DNA of 64,000 nucleotides, taken from NCBI RefSeq assembly GCF_003260995.1, contig NZ_CP030040.1:269386-333385 (forward strand), given 5' to 3'. Below are positions 9,390 through 17,056 of the stretch, piece by piece; the stretch's first letter is position 1, and every line of letters starts with the position of its first letter. The notes beneath the pieces were generated by a model. The model worked only from the letters and a program-made list of their open reading frames with translations, searched no databases and was not told the DNA's origin. A program made the position numbers and the translations under genes. This stretch comes from Acetobacterium sp. KB-1 (GTDB lineage Bacteria > Bacillota > Clostridia > Eubacteriales > Eubacteriaceae).

Positions 9390-9968
9390 ATGAGAGTAAT
9401 AGGTGTAACCGGTGGGATTGCTTCAGGTAAATCCACTGTCACAGACATCCTAAAAAAACGGTTTAGTTATATTGTCATCGACGCTGATCAATTAGCCAGA
9501 CAGGCCGTAGAGAGAGGGAGTCCCGGTTTAATAAAAATAGCTGCAGTCTTTGGACAGGAAGTCATCAAAGAAAACGGTGAACTAAACCGCAGTCTGTTAG
9601 GAGAAATGATTGCTAATGATGAACAGGCCAGAAAAAAACTAAATGCCATTGTTCATCCAGTAATAAAGAAATTGTATGATTCGCAAATCGCTTTTTATAA
9701 AAAATCTGGGATCCCGACAGTTTTTTATGATTGTCCGCTACTTTTTGAAACGAATCTGCAAAATTGTGTCGATGAAACAATTCTGGTCGTGTCCGATAAA
9801 GAGATTCGCATTAACCGGATAATGAAAAGAGATAAACTAACCAGAGAACAGGCTACAAAACGTATTGAGATGCAAATGTCTGACGAGGATAAGATCAATC
9901 TGGCTGATACGATCATTGAGAACAATGGTAGTCTGGATGATCTTCTGATCTCTTCTGATCTCTTCTGA
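9390..9968 (+). CDS. coaE: Dephospho-CoA kinase
   Basis: CoaE phosphorylates dephospho-CoA in the last step of coenzyme A synthesis. The 192-residue protein starts with the P-loop GVTGGIASGKST and continues with DADQLARQAVE and YDCPLLFET, typical of the family. The ATG at 9390 is six bases past CAGGAG; a GTG at 9387 is a weaker alternative. It follows polA by 12 bases. The last codons and the stop lie inside three perfect tandem copies of a 10-mer, so the C-terminal tail (LLISSDLF) is written by the repeat. Confidence 0.95.
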   Translation: MRVIGVTGGIASGKSTVTDILKKRFSYIVIDADQLARQAVERGSPGLIKIAAVFGQEVIKENGELNRSLLGEMIANDEQARKKLNAIVHPVIKKLYDSQIAFYKKSGIPTVFYDCPLLFETNLQNCVDETILVVSDKEIRINRIMKRDKLTREQATKRIEMQMSDEDKINLADTIIENNGSLDDLLISSDLF

Positions 9969-9970
9969 TC
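9941..9970 (+). repeat. Three perfect tandem copies of TCTTCTGATC across the coaE stop codon
   Basis: The 10-mer occurs at 9941, 9951 and 9961. Each copy contains TGA, but only the one in the third copy (9966-9968) is in the coaE frame. Because the unit is not a multiple of three, gain or loss of one copy would change the end of CoaE. Confidence 0.9.
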
Positions 9971-10057
9971 ACAACGAATGCTTATTTTACCAGGCGAAAG
10001 CTTCTGGTTAAATAAATATCAAAACAGAATGGGTTAGTAAATAAAATAAAAAAATAG

Positions 10058-10086
10058 TTGATATTTTTCTTTCATTCCTTTATAAT
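10058..10086 (+). promoter_or_regulatory. Promoter of tRNA-Leu
   Basis: TTGATA (10058-10063), a 17-bp spacer and TATAAT (10081-10086) lie 33 bases before the tRNA. Confidence 0.8.
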
Positions 10087-10118
10087 AAGAAAACAGGGTC
10101 AAAACACCTGTTACTTAT

Positions 10119-10205
10119 GCGAGGATGGTGGAACTGGCAGACACGCAGGTTTGAGGGATCTGTTGCAGCAATGCAGTGAGGGTTCAAATCCCTTTTCTCG
10201 CACCA
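10119..10205 (+). tRNA. tRNA-Leu (anticodon GAG)
   Basis: The acceptor stem GCGAGGA pairs with TTCTCGC, followed by a gene-encoded ACCA. The anticodon stem CAGGT/ATCTG encloses TTGAGGG, giving anticodon GAG, which reads CUC and CUU leucine codons. A long variable arm (TGCAGCAATGCA) shows the class II fold of tRNA-Leu, and the T arm GAGGGTTCAAATCCCTT is standard. It has its own promoter and terminator. Confidence 0.96.
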
Positions 10206-10216
10206 CTATTTAGAAC

Positions 10217-10256
10217 AAAAAGTCGATTGCGCAAGCAGTCGGCTTTTCTTTTTTTT
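10217..10256 (+). terminator. Terminator of tRNA-Leu
   Basis: A stem AAAAGTCGATTGC / GCAGTCGGCTTTT with a GCAA loop region is followed by a long T run. About 130 further bases up to the next gene contain no other element I recognise. Confidence 0.88.
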
Positions 10257-10387
10257 GAAGCTGCGAGACTTCGGTAATTCGTCTCGTGCGTTCACAAAAT
10301 TAAGTTAAAAAATAGGATTAATTGTTATGATTATACCGCTGTTTTAAGTTGACTTTATAAAAAAACAGTAAGGATATGAGGTGTAGA

Positions 10388-11215
10388 ATGAAAAAGAAAA
10401 TAATAACAGGAATTTTAGCGATTGTGTTATCAATGGTAATGGTGAGTCCCGTACTGGCAGATTCAAAAAGCGCCGGTGTCGCGATTGGAGCTGATAATAC
10501 TGAAGCGCAACTAAAAACAGTTTATGACTATTTCAAGATTAAAAGAGGCGATGTTGAAGAAACTGTTGTAACCAATGCGGATGAACGGGAGTATTTAGAA
10601 GGTTTGGTATCCCTTGATAAAATTGGAACGCTGGCCCTTTCCAGTGTTTATGTTCAAGAAAAATCGTCGGGAGGAATCGATCTGGAAACCCATAATATTG
10701 ATTGGGTAACCGATAAGATGTATGAATCAGCTTTGGGAACGGCCGGTATCAAAAATGCGAAAGTAATCGTCGCAGCCTATACCCCGGTATCCGGTACAGG
10801 TGCCTTAACCGGCATTTATAAAGCCTATGAAGTGGCAACCGATACCCGTCTTGATGAAACAGCAAAAACGACGGCAGTTGAAGAAGTGGTGGTCGTTGGA
10901 GAACTACAGGATGCCATTGGCGATGATGCAGTTAACATTATTAATAGCTTAAAGAGCGAGATTGCCCAAACGAAGACAATGAATGATGATGAAATTCGGG
11001 AGCTGATTGTTGAGACCGCAGACAAATATGACACTGTTTTGGATGACCAGCAAATTGAAGAGATTTTGAGTCTTGTCAACAAATTTAATGAGTTGAATAT
11101 GGACCCGGATACATTTCTTAAATTGGTCGAAGCCGGCCAGAGCACTCAGGGTTTTTTTCAGAAAGCATCGACCTTCTTCGAGGAAATTGGTAACTTTTTT
11201 CGCAACCTGTTTTAA
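10388..11215 (+). CDS. DUF1002 exported protein
   Basis: This 275-residue protein begins with a signal peptide (basic MKKK, a hydrophobic stretch, likely cleavage after VLADS or just before). The body matches the DUF1002 family, found in Firmicutes as exported proteins of unknown role (IGADNTEAQLKTVYDYF, VSSxYV-type core, and a VIVAAYTPVSGTGALTGIYKA motif). I use the ATG at 10388, preceded by GAGGTG, rather than the earlier ATG at 10376. It stands alone between the tRNA terminator and its own terminator. The C-terminal end is hydrophobic and aromatic (FFEEIGNFFRNLF). Confidence 0.8.
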   Translation: MKKKIITGILAIVLSMVMVSPVLADSKSAGVAIGADNTEAQLKTVYDYFKIKRGDVEETVVTNADEREYLEGLVSLDKIGTLALSSVYVQEKSSGGIDLETHNIDWVTDKMYESALGTAGIKNAKVIVAAYTPVSGTGALTGIYKAYEVATDTRLDETAKTTAVEEVVVVGELQDAIGDDAVNIINSLKSEIAQTKTMNDDEIRELIVETADKYDTVLDDQQIEEILSLVNKFNELNMDPDTFLKLVEAGQSTQGFFQKASTFFEEIGNFFRNLF

Positions 11216-11261
11216 GGACAGCGAGTCGGATTATTTAATCAACTAAGAAAGAATTAGAATT

Positions 11262-11300
11262 AAAACGTCATTGTAGTCCGGTGGATTATGATGACGTTTT
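11262..11300 (+). terminator. Terminator after the DUF1002 gene
   Basis: AAAACGTCAT and ATGACGTTTT form a perfect 10-bp stem. The 3' side ends in TTTT, giving a short U-tract. Confidence 0.75.
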
Positions 11301-11337
11301 AGCTTTATCTCAGGCAACAAACGTTTGCAAATTTAGA

Positions 11338-11366
11338 TTGACAAAGATTAAGTAAAAAGTTATCAT
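11338..11366 (+). promoter_or_regulatory. Promoter of the HD-GYP gene
   Basis: TTGACA (11338-11343), a 17-bp spacer and TATCAT (11361-11366) give a leader of about 110 bases. I see no riboswitch in the leader. Confidence 0.7.
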
Positions 11367-11484
11367 CGTATTTAAAGAAACAAACTTTAATCAATAAGAA
11401 ACTAGCTTTTTAATAGTTCCTAAATAAAAAACAAATCATTCAAAACGGAGTGGTTTATATTGTTTACGGTGGAAGGAAGACACC

Positions 11485-12555
11485 ATGAGATTTGTGCCAA
11501 TATTTTGCTTGCGAGAAGGGATGGTTATTGTTTCAGACTTTTTTGGGGAACAAGGAGAGCTGATTCTGGCAAGAAAAACTGTTTTAGATGCAGCATTAAT
11601 TAATAAAATTCGTAAGTATAAATGTAGTGGCCTGTATGTCGAAGAAGAACAGGTAGTAAATATACCCATCGTACACACGATCAACAGCAATGTGAGAATG
11701 AAGACGGTCAATGGTATTAAAGAAATATTTATTTGCAAAGAGAATAACGTGTCGGTCCCAAAAGAACAATTCACAAAAATGGAGAACCAGGTTGAAACGA
11801 TTGTGGACGCAATTCTTAAAAGCAAAGAAATGATGCTCAATATGGTTGATCTGAAAGTATTTGATGACTATACCTATTTTCATTCGGTCAATGTAGCGGT
11901 TTTATCGATTGGCCTTGGGACTGCTTTAGGCCTTGATAAAACAGATTTATGTAATCTGGGATTTGGTGCATTACTGCATGACATCGGAAAAGTTTTTGTT
12001 CCGAAGTATATTCTCCATAAGCAAGGACCATTGACTGATAGTGAATTTACAGAAATGAAAAAGCATTCCTATCTAGGGTTTGAATATCTGACAAATGAAT
12101 ATGTAGGAAGTGTTGGAGCTCAGACCGGTATTTTGGATCATCATGAAAAGTTTTCAGGTGGTGGTTACCCCAATAATGCCAAAGGCGAGGAAATTTCACT
12201 CTATGGAAGAATTATCTCAATCGCCGATGTTTATGATGCCCTGACATCGGATCGGCCTTACCGAAAAGGGTTACTTCCATCAGAAGCGATCGAGTACATC
12301 ATGGGCGGAACTGAAAGCTTATTTGATCCAGATCTCGTTAGTCTGTTTGTCAGAAAAATCGCGCCATACCCGATTGGAACCTCGGTTAAATTAAGCAATG
12401 GTATGACGGGTGTAGTGACTGACAATTTTGAAAGTTACTGCATGCGCCCGAATATTCGGGTATTTAAAAATGGTGATGAGAATGTAAAACCCTTTGATAT
12501 CTGCCTGGCCGATCGTCGGGCCTTAAATATTACCGTTGTCGATTTTATCAGGTAG
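11485..12555 (+). CDS. HD-GYP domain protein, probable c-di-GMP phosphodiesterase
   Basis: This 356-residue protein has an N-terminal DUF3391-like segment (about 1-100) and an HD-GYP domain (about 130-300). HD-GYP enzymes hydrolyse c-di-GMP. The metal ligands are visible: LLHDIGK for the HD pair, later HHEKFSGGGYP, and DVYDALTSDRPYRKG. The motif usually written HHExxDGxGYP has Ser in place of the Asp here, which is an accepted variant in clostridia but leaves activity uncertain. No receiver or membrane domain is present, so the signal is unknown. It precedes adk by 26 bases. It matters for this window because c-di-GMP riboswitches control surface genes at 58-60 kb. Confidence 0.9.
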   Translation: MRFVPIFCLREGMVIVSDFFGEQGELILARKTVLDAALINKIRKYKCSGLYVEEEQVVNIPIVHTINSNVRMKTVNGIKEIFICKENNVSVPKEQFTKMENQVETIVDAILKSKEMMLNMVDLKVFDDYTYFHSVNVAVLSIGLGTALGLDKTDLCNLGFGALLHDIGKVFVPKYILHKQGPLTDSEFTEMKKHSYLGFEYLTNEYVGSVGAQTGILDHHEKFSGGGYPNNAKGEEISLYGRIISIADVYDALTSDRPYRKGLLPSEAIEYIMGGTESLFDPDLVSLFVRKIAPYPIGTSVKLSNGMTGVVTDNFESYCMRPNIRVFKNGDENVKPFDICLADRRALNITVVDFIR

Positions 12556-12581
12556 TACAACAAATTTTGGAGGTTGGTTAT

Positions 12582-13268
12582 TTGAAAATTATTTTATTAG
12601 GAACACCCGGCGGTGGAAAAGGAACGCAGGCGAAATTGATATGTGATTGTTTTAATATTCCGCATATCTCGACCGGAGATATTTTCCGTGGGAAAATAAC
12701 ATCGGGAACGCCAGAAGGAAGAGAAATAAGTGCTTATACCAGCAAAGGGCAGCTTGTCCCAGATCGTATCACGATTGCGCTTGTGGAGGAACGATTAGAA
12801 AAAGAAGATTGCCAAGAGGGCTTTTTACTGGATGGATTTCCGCGCGATAAAAAGCAAGCGCAGGCTCTAGATCTTTTTATGAACAAAAAGAGTGAACAGA
12901 TCAATTATGTTTTTCTAATCGATGTCCCCAAAGAAATTATTGTCGATCGTATCTTAGGGAGACGGGTCTGCCCAAAATGCGGAGAAAGTTATCACATTAA
13001 ATATAATCCACCAAAGATATCGGCAACCTGCGATGTTTGCTCAACCGCATTGATTCACCGGGCGGATGACCAGGAAGAAATTATTTTGGAGCGCCTGGAT
13101 ATTTATAATCAAACAACACAGCCGATTCTGGAATTTTATGAGAAGAAAGCGATTCTTCATAAAATAAAAGGTGATAGCGGGATCCATGAAATATTTTCCC
13201 AAATCAGTGAGATTATAGAAAAAGAGCAAAAAAAGGCACCTTGGGAAATGAGTCCTCCAAGACTTTGA
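12582..13268 (+). CDS. adk: Adenylate kinase with zinc-binding lid
   Basis: Adk balances ATP, ADP and AMP. The 228-residue protein has the P-loop GTPGGGKGTQ, the AMP-binding segment STGDIFR and DGFPRDKKQA, and a long lid with four cysteines (CPKCGESYH and CDVCS), as in Gram-positive zinc-type enzymes. I place the start at a TTG (12582) that is seven bases past GGAGGT; an in-frame TTG at 12567 overlaps that ribosome site and is less likely. Adk normally sits in the ribosomal protein operon; its place here after an HD-GYP gene suggests a second or relocated copy. Confidence 0.95.
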   Translation: MKIILLGTPGGGKGTQAKLICDCFNIPHISTGDIFRGKITSGTPEGREISAYTSKGQLVPDRITIALVEERLEKEDCQEGFLLDGFPRDKKQAQALDLFMNKKSEQINYVFLIDVPKEIIVDRILGRRVCPKCGESYHIKYNPPKISATCDVCSTALIHRADDQEEIILERLDIYNQTTQPILEFYEKKAILHKIKGDSGIHEIFSQISEIIEKEQKKAPWEMSPPRL

Positions 13269-13353
13269 TTTTCGGATCGGGTTAAGCAGTATGTTTGACA
13301 ATCAGATTTAAAAATGTCCCAAAACGGCTTGTTTAATAAGTTGCAAAGTTCAT

Positions 13354-13389
13354 AAAAAGAGCATCCCTAAGTTCTGGGACGCTCTTTTT
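13354..13389 (+). terminator. Terminator between adk and the DUF5661 gene
   Basis: AAAAAGAGCATCCC and GGGACGCTCTTTTT form a stem with one mismatch, with T runs on both strands, so it can serve both converging genes. Confidence 0.85.
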
Positions 13390-13418
13390 AACGTGCTGGC
13401 AACAGGAAGGATAACTAG

Positions 13419-13691
13419 TTATTTACCTTCCCAAAAAGCTTCAGCCTCTTCTTCCATTTTTTCAAGACGGGTATAATAATCGGGAAACTCATTTAAATGA
13501 GCCAAGGCAATTTTACCAGTGACGAAAGGATCATCGCCGGTTACATTTGTGCGGGAATTATCCGTGCCATGCTCAAGCTCAACATCCATGCCCATTCGAA
13601 ACTGTTCAATGTCAAATTTGTTCCAACTAATTCCAAGCATTCTACCCGTTTCTTTTGCTTGTTCGGTCGTAAATACTTTTTTTGCAGACAT
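13419..13691 (-). CDS. DUF5661 family small protein
   Basis: This 90-residue protein matches the DUF5661 family of small soluble proteins, with the conserved run FRMGMDVELEHG, then TNVTGDDPFVTGKIALAHL and FPDYYTRLEKME. The function is unknown; the relatives often occur in anaerobes and archaea. The ATG is preceded by GAGGTGAT. It is a single gene, transcribed away from the Rieske protein gene. Confidence 0.8.
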   Translation of the reverse strand: MSAKKVFTTEQAKETGRMLGISWNKFDIEQFRMGMDVELEHGTDNSRTNVTGDDPFVTGKIALAHLNEFPDYYTRLEKMEEEAEAFWEGK

Positions 13692-13865
13692 AAGATCACC
13701 TCTTCTTAAAATTTCAAAATATGACGATTCTGGTTGGTTTCATAATGATTTAACCCCATTATAGGCAGAATTTTTAAATTTGTCAATCAAGGACCAGAGG
13801 GATTTGTTTTGAAGTTAAGTAAAAGGGTAAATAAAATAACAAAACTTGAAAAAATGGAGGAAAAA

Positions 13866-14195
13866 ATGGGATTTCAAAAAGTTGCAGAAATAAAAGATTT
13901 TGAAGAGAATGAAAAAAAACTGGTTGAAGTGGACGACAAAGCCATTTTGCTGACAAAAGTGGCGGGTGCATATTATGCTATTTCCAACAAATGCCCGCAT
14001 ATGGGAGGATCGTTATTTAAAGGTGACTTACAGGACGGGGTCATCACTTGTCCAAGACATGGTGCCAAATATGATGCAAAGACTGGTAAAGGTCTAAAGA
14101 AACCGAAGATTTTATTTTTTGAATTTAAATTAGAAGATGATCGTAGCTATCCGGTTAAGATTGAGGACCGTAATATACTGATTGATATAACATAA
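13866..14195 (+). CDS. Rieske [2Fe-2S] ferredoxin-like protein
   Basis: This 109-residue protein has the two Rieske ligand pairs, CPHMGG (Cys-x-His) and CPRHGAKYD (Cys-x2-His), spaced as in the small soluble Rieske ferredoxins that pass electrons to oxygenases and other partners. In an anaerobe the partner is unknown. I start at the ATG at 13866, eight bases after GGAGG; an upstream in-frame ATG exists but has no ribosome site. No partner reductase or oxygenase is adjacent. Confidence 0.88.
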   Translation: MGFQKVAEIKDFEENEKKLVEVDDKAILLTKVAGAYYAISNKCPHMGGSLFKGDLQDGVITCPRHGAKYDAKTGKGLKKPKILFFEFKLEDDRSYPVKIEDRNILIDIT

Positions 14196-14202
14196 AATAA
14201 TT

Positions 14203-14248
14203 AAAAAGCCCCAGCTGCATTGTAACTTTTTTGCACCTGGGACTTTTT
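14203..14248 (+). terminator. Bidirectional terminator after the Rieske gene
   Basis: AAAAGCCCCAGCTGCA pairs with TGCACCTGGGACTTTT with few mismatches and T runs at both ends. It separates two converging genes. Confidence 0.8.
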
Positions 14249-14286
14249 GTTTGATCCGGGTTCTGATTTATTAATACGAATGATTT

Positions 14287-16860
14287 TTAATTGCTATCGA
14301 TTGATTCCAGTAAAGGAAGTGCGGCTTCCAGATTTTCATCGACCTGGTTTTCAACCAGCTTTTCAAGAATGATCTGAGGATCCATTTCCAAAATCGTCCG
14401 TTCGGAACCATCGGTTAAACAGATAATGCCGGTAATCGCTGATGAGATTTCTACGGGTTGAATGTCATTTGTATTAACTTCAAGAACACTTACCAGTTTT
14501 TCAACCTGTATAGCGATCATTTCATCGTCAGACAGTTGAAGCATCAATACATGTAAGGCGTTGCGACTGGGCTGATTCTTATCAAATAGTGCTAGCGCAT
14601 CCACCACGGCATAATAACGATCATTAAATTCCACAGCACCCCGAATAACCGTATTGGTACCTGGGACAGAAATGGCCTTACTGGCTTCTAAGGCTTCAAC
14701 TACATAGGATTGCTCCAGACCATAGGCTTGTCCATTGATAATAAAGGTGGCCAGCTTTTTATACTCATTAGTCATTGAGAAGGCAAAATCAGATTGTTCA
14801 ATTTCTTTATCATTAGACTTACTTACCGTGATTTCTGCATAGTCTGCCATTTTTTCAAAAACAAAGGCAAGGACATCATTATGATAGCCATCTGAATTTT
14901 TATATTCACGATAACAGGATGAACAGGCACAACCGATCGAATAATAGCTGTTTTCATAAACTAAGATTTCGGAACGGGTTTTGCCGTTCGGTACGGTAAA
15001 CAGCTCGTCTGGTAAAGTTAAGGTTTCACCTACTTTATAGGTATCATTAGTTGTTGAGAGGATCATTTTGTTACGATCGGTAAACACCGCAAAGGTGTTG
15101 TTATCAGAGTGAAGGGATTCTTCAAGGATAGTTTTAAATTGGTATTCACTGTCAAACACAATCCCGATCCCTCCGACTGTGCGGTTGTGATTGCTAAAAT
15201 CAGTAATCGAGGCACCATAGATATAGGTGTAACGATGATCGTATAACTCGGTTTTATCAAAAGTGGAAACAAAGTATTTTTCTGGTTTTGCATTTGATAA
15301 AATTTCATTGATATAGGGGTCGGTGAGGGTCTTGCCAATATCTTCGCTGCGCTTGGGGTTGGACACGGCGATAATGGTGCCGGTTTGATCAAAGACAAAT
15401 AAATTACTATAAACCGTGTAGAGTTCATTGATATAAATTAAAATATCAGTTAATTGTTTTTTATCCGATGCGGTTATATCATCTTTGGCGAGAATCCGTC
15501 GAATGCTTGAATCAAGTGCCCACCAACGACAATCGTTGGCTCGCTCATAGAGATTTCGATCCATGATATCAACAGAAAGCGAGGCCAAAAAGCTGGTGTC
15601 TACAAGGCTGGTTGATACGACAGTTGAAAATAAATTAGAAACTGAGCTCTGAAACAGGCTACTGGTGTTGGTACCGATCCGTCCGATTGCGCGAAGAATT
15701 GGTTTTAGACGGGAGTACTCAGCATCAATGCTGTCATCTCGGGCAATGATCTGACCGTTATATACGATCCGTTTTAGTGAGCCATTGATGGTTTGGGTTT
15801 TATTGATGATTTCATTGAGTTCAGTGGAGAACGAATCGGCCTGATGCATCAGGCCGGTTGTGACAGAGGAGTCAATGCTTTTGAGATTGCGATTATCCCG
15901 AAAAGCTAGGCTAAGAGGGATCATAACATGACCCTTCCAACCAAGCCCATAATATTTTTGGTACCCTTGGGTGGCAATGGTCTTAGAAATATAATCCGCA
16001 CCGCGATAATAGACAACACCATTGACCCCGGACTCAACCGGTTCAACAATGATCCCGATTGGCACGTGATTTTCATCACTGCTAGCAATAACCATATTGT
16101 CATCGTCGATGATGGTCATAACGGAACCATCGTAATCATTGGTCAGTTTTTCAAAGATCTGAGTCATTTCATTTTCAAAGCGAAAACACAAGCAGATCAG
16201 GCCAATGGCTTGGGTTGTACCTTCCCGACAGATTCGACTGGAAAAGATATGGGAGTTCTTATTGCCGTATTGCAGTTTTGAGTTTTTAAAGTATTCCACA
16301 AAACTCTGTTCGCCATCCATTGTCTTGACCAGATTGGGGCCTTTAATCTGTTTGCCGAGAATATTGTTTTGTTCATCAAGATTTGCCAGCACCCGATAAT
16401 TATTATCCATAACGATGATGTCTTCATAAACGGAATACTTGGCTACATACTCCCGCATCCGCGATAAAATCATATTGCGGTCGTTTTCATTACGGTCAGT
16501 ATTTTCGACGAAGCGGCGGATGTCATCATCGGTTGCCAGGAAACCAATGTCGGCAGTTCGTTCAAAAAGGTTGCGGATCAGAATATCGATGGCTACCTGG
16601 GTTTTTGAAATGATTTTTTGTTCCATTTTTTTTAACTTCTCAGAAACAAGGGTATCAATCAGTTCTTCTTGTAAATCGATAAAACCGCTTTGGATTTTAG
16701 TCATATTGGGGAGAACACTTTTTGATTGGATGGGACAATTGATCTCTGAAAGTAGTTTAATATTATCCCACTGGTCATTCAGATCAGAAATGCTCTTGTT
16801 GCATTCCTGGACGTCGGGCATGTAATTTAAAAAATCTTTTTGCTTATATATAATCATCAT
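14287..16860 (-). CDS. Large soluble tandem Cache-like / CheW fusion protein
   Basis: This 857-residue protein appears to hold two Cache-type sensor units and a C-terminal CheW domain. The units look duplicated: each begins with a related helix segment (AIDILIRNLFERTADIGFLA near 90 and SVDIMDRNLYERANDCRWWA near 430) and continues with a PAS-like sheet (EDIIVMDNNYRVLANLDEQ; SNLFVFDQTGTIIAVSNPK). The CheW domain (about 690-835; KLATFIINGQAYGLEQSYV, VIRGAVEFNDRYYAVVDA) normally links chemoreceptors to CheA. I see no transmembrane helix and no methyl-accepting coiled coil, so it would act in the cytoplasm. The ATG follows GAGGAG. No other che genes are in the window. Confidence 0.75.
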   Translation of the reverse strand: MMIIYKQKDFLNYMPDVQECNKSISDLNDQWDNIKLLSEINCPIQSKSVLPNMTKIQSGFIDLQEELIDTLVSEKLKKMEQKIISKTQVAIDILIRNLFERTADIGFLATDDDIRRFVENTDRNENDRNMILSRMREYVAKYSVYEDIIVMDNNYRVLANLDEQNNILGKQIKGPNLVKTMDGEQSFVEYFKNSKLQYGNKNSHIFSSRICREGTTQAIGLICLCFRFENEMTQIFEKLTNDYDGSVMTIIDDDNMVIASSDENHVPIGIIVEPVESGVNGVVYYRGADYISKTIATQGYQKYYGLGWKGHVMIPLSLAFRDNRNLKSIDSSVTTGLMHQADSFSTELNEIINKTQTINGSLKRIVYNGQIIARDDSIDAEYSRLKPILRAIGRIGTNTSSLFQSSVSNLFSTVVSTSLVDTSFLASLSVDIMDRNLYERANDCRWWALDSSIRRILAKDDITASDKKQLTDILIYINELYTVYSNLFVFDQTGTIIAVSNPKRSEDIGKTLTDPYINEILSNAKPEKYFVSTFDKTELYDHRYTYIYGASITDFSNHNRTVGGIGIVFDSEYQFKTILEESLHSDNNTFAVFTDRNKMILSTTNDTYKVGETLTLPDELFTVPNGKTRSEILVYENSYYSIGCACSSCYREYKNSDGYHNDVLAFVFEKMADYAEITVSKSNDKEIEQSDFAFSMTNEYKKLATFIINGQAYGLEQSYVVEALEASKAISVPGTNTVIRGAVEFNDRYYAVVDALALFDKNQPSRNALHVLMLQLSDDEMIAIQVEKLVSVLEVNTNDIQPVEISSAITGIICLTDGSERTILEMDPQIILEKLVENQVDENLEAALPLLESIDSN

Positions 16861-16949
16861 AAATCTCCTCGTTAAAATAATATGACACCTTCTGAAATGA
16901 TCAGTCCGAGTTAAGCATCATTCGTTTAATCTTAGTATCGGCTAAATGT

Positions 16950-16978
16950 ATCATTTTTTTGGTTCTTTTGCAAGTCAA
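16950..16978 (-). promoter_or_regulatory. Possible promoter of the Cache/CheW gene
   Basis: On the reverse strand, TTGACT (16973-16978) is followed after 17 bp by AATGAT (16950-16955). The -10 match is modest. Confidence 0.4.
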
Positions 16979-17056
16979 TTATGGTAAGAATAGCGGAACT
17001 CAATACGATTTCGGCAAATAACTGATTGCGCTCAAATCGATGGGGAAAAGCGTGTT

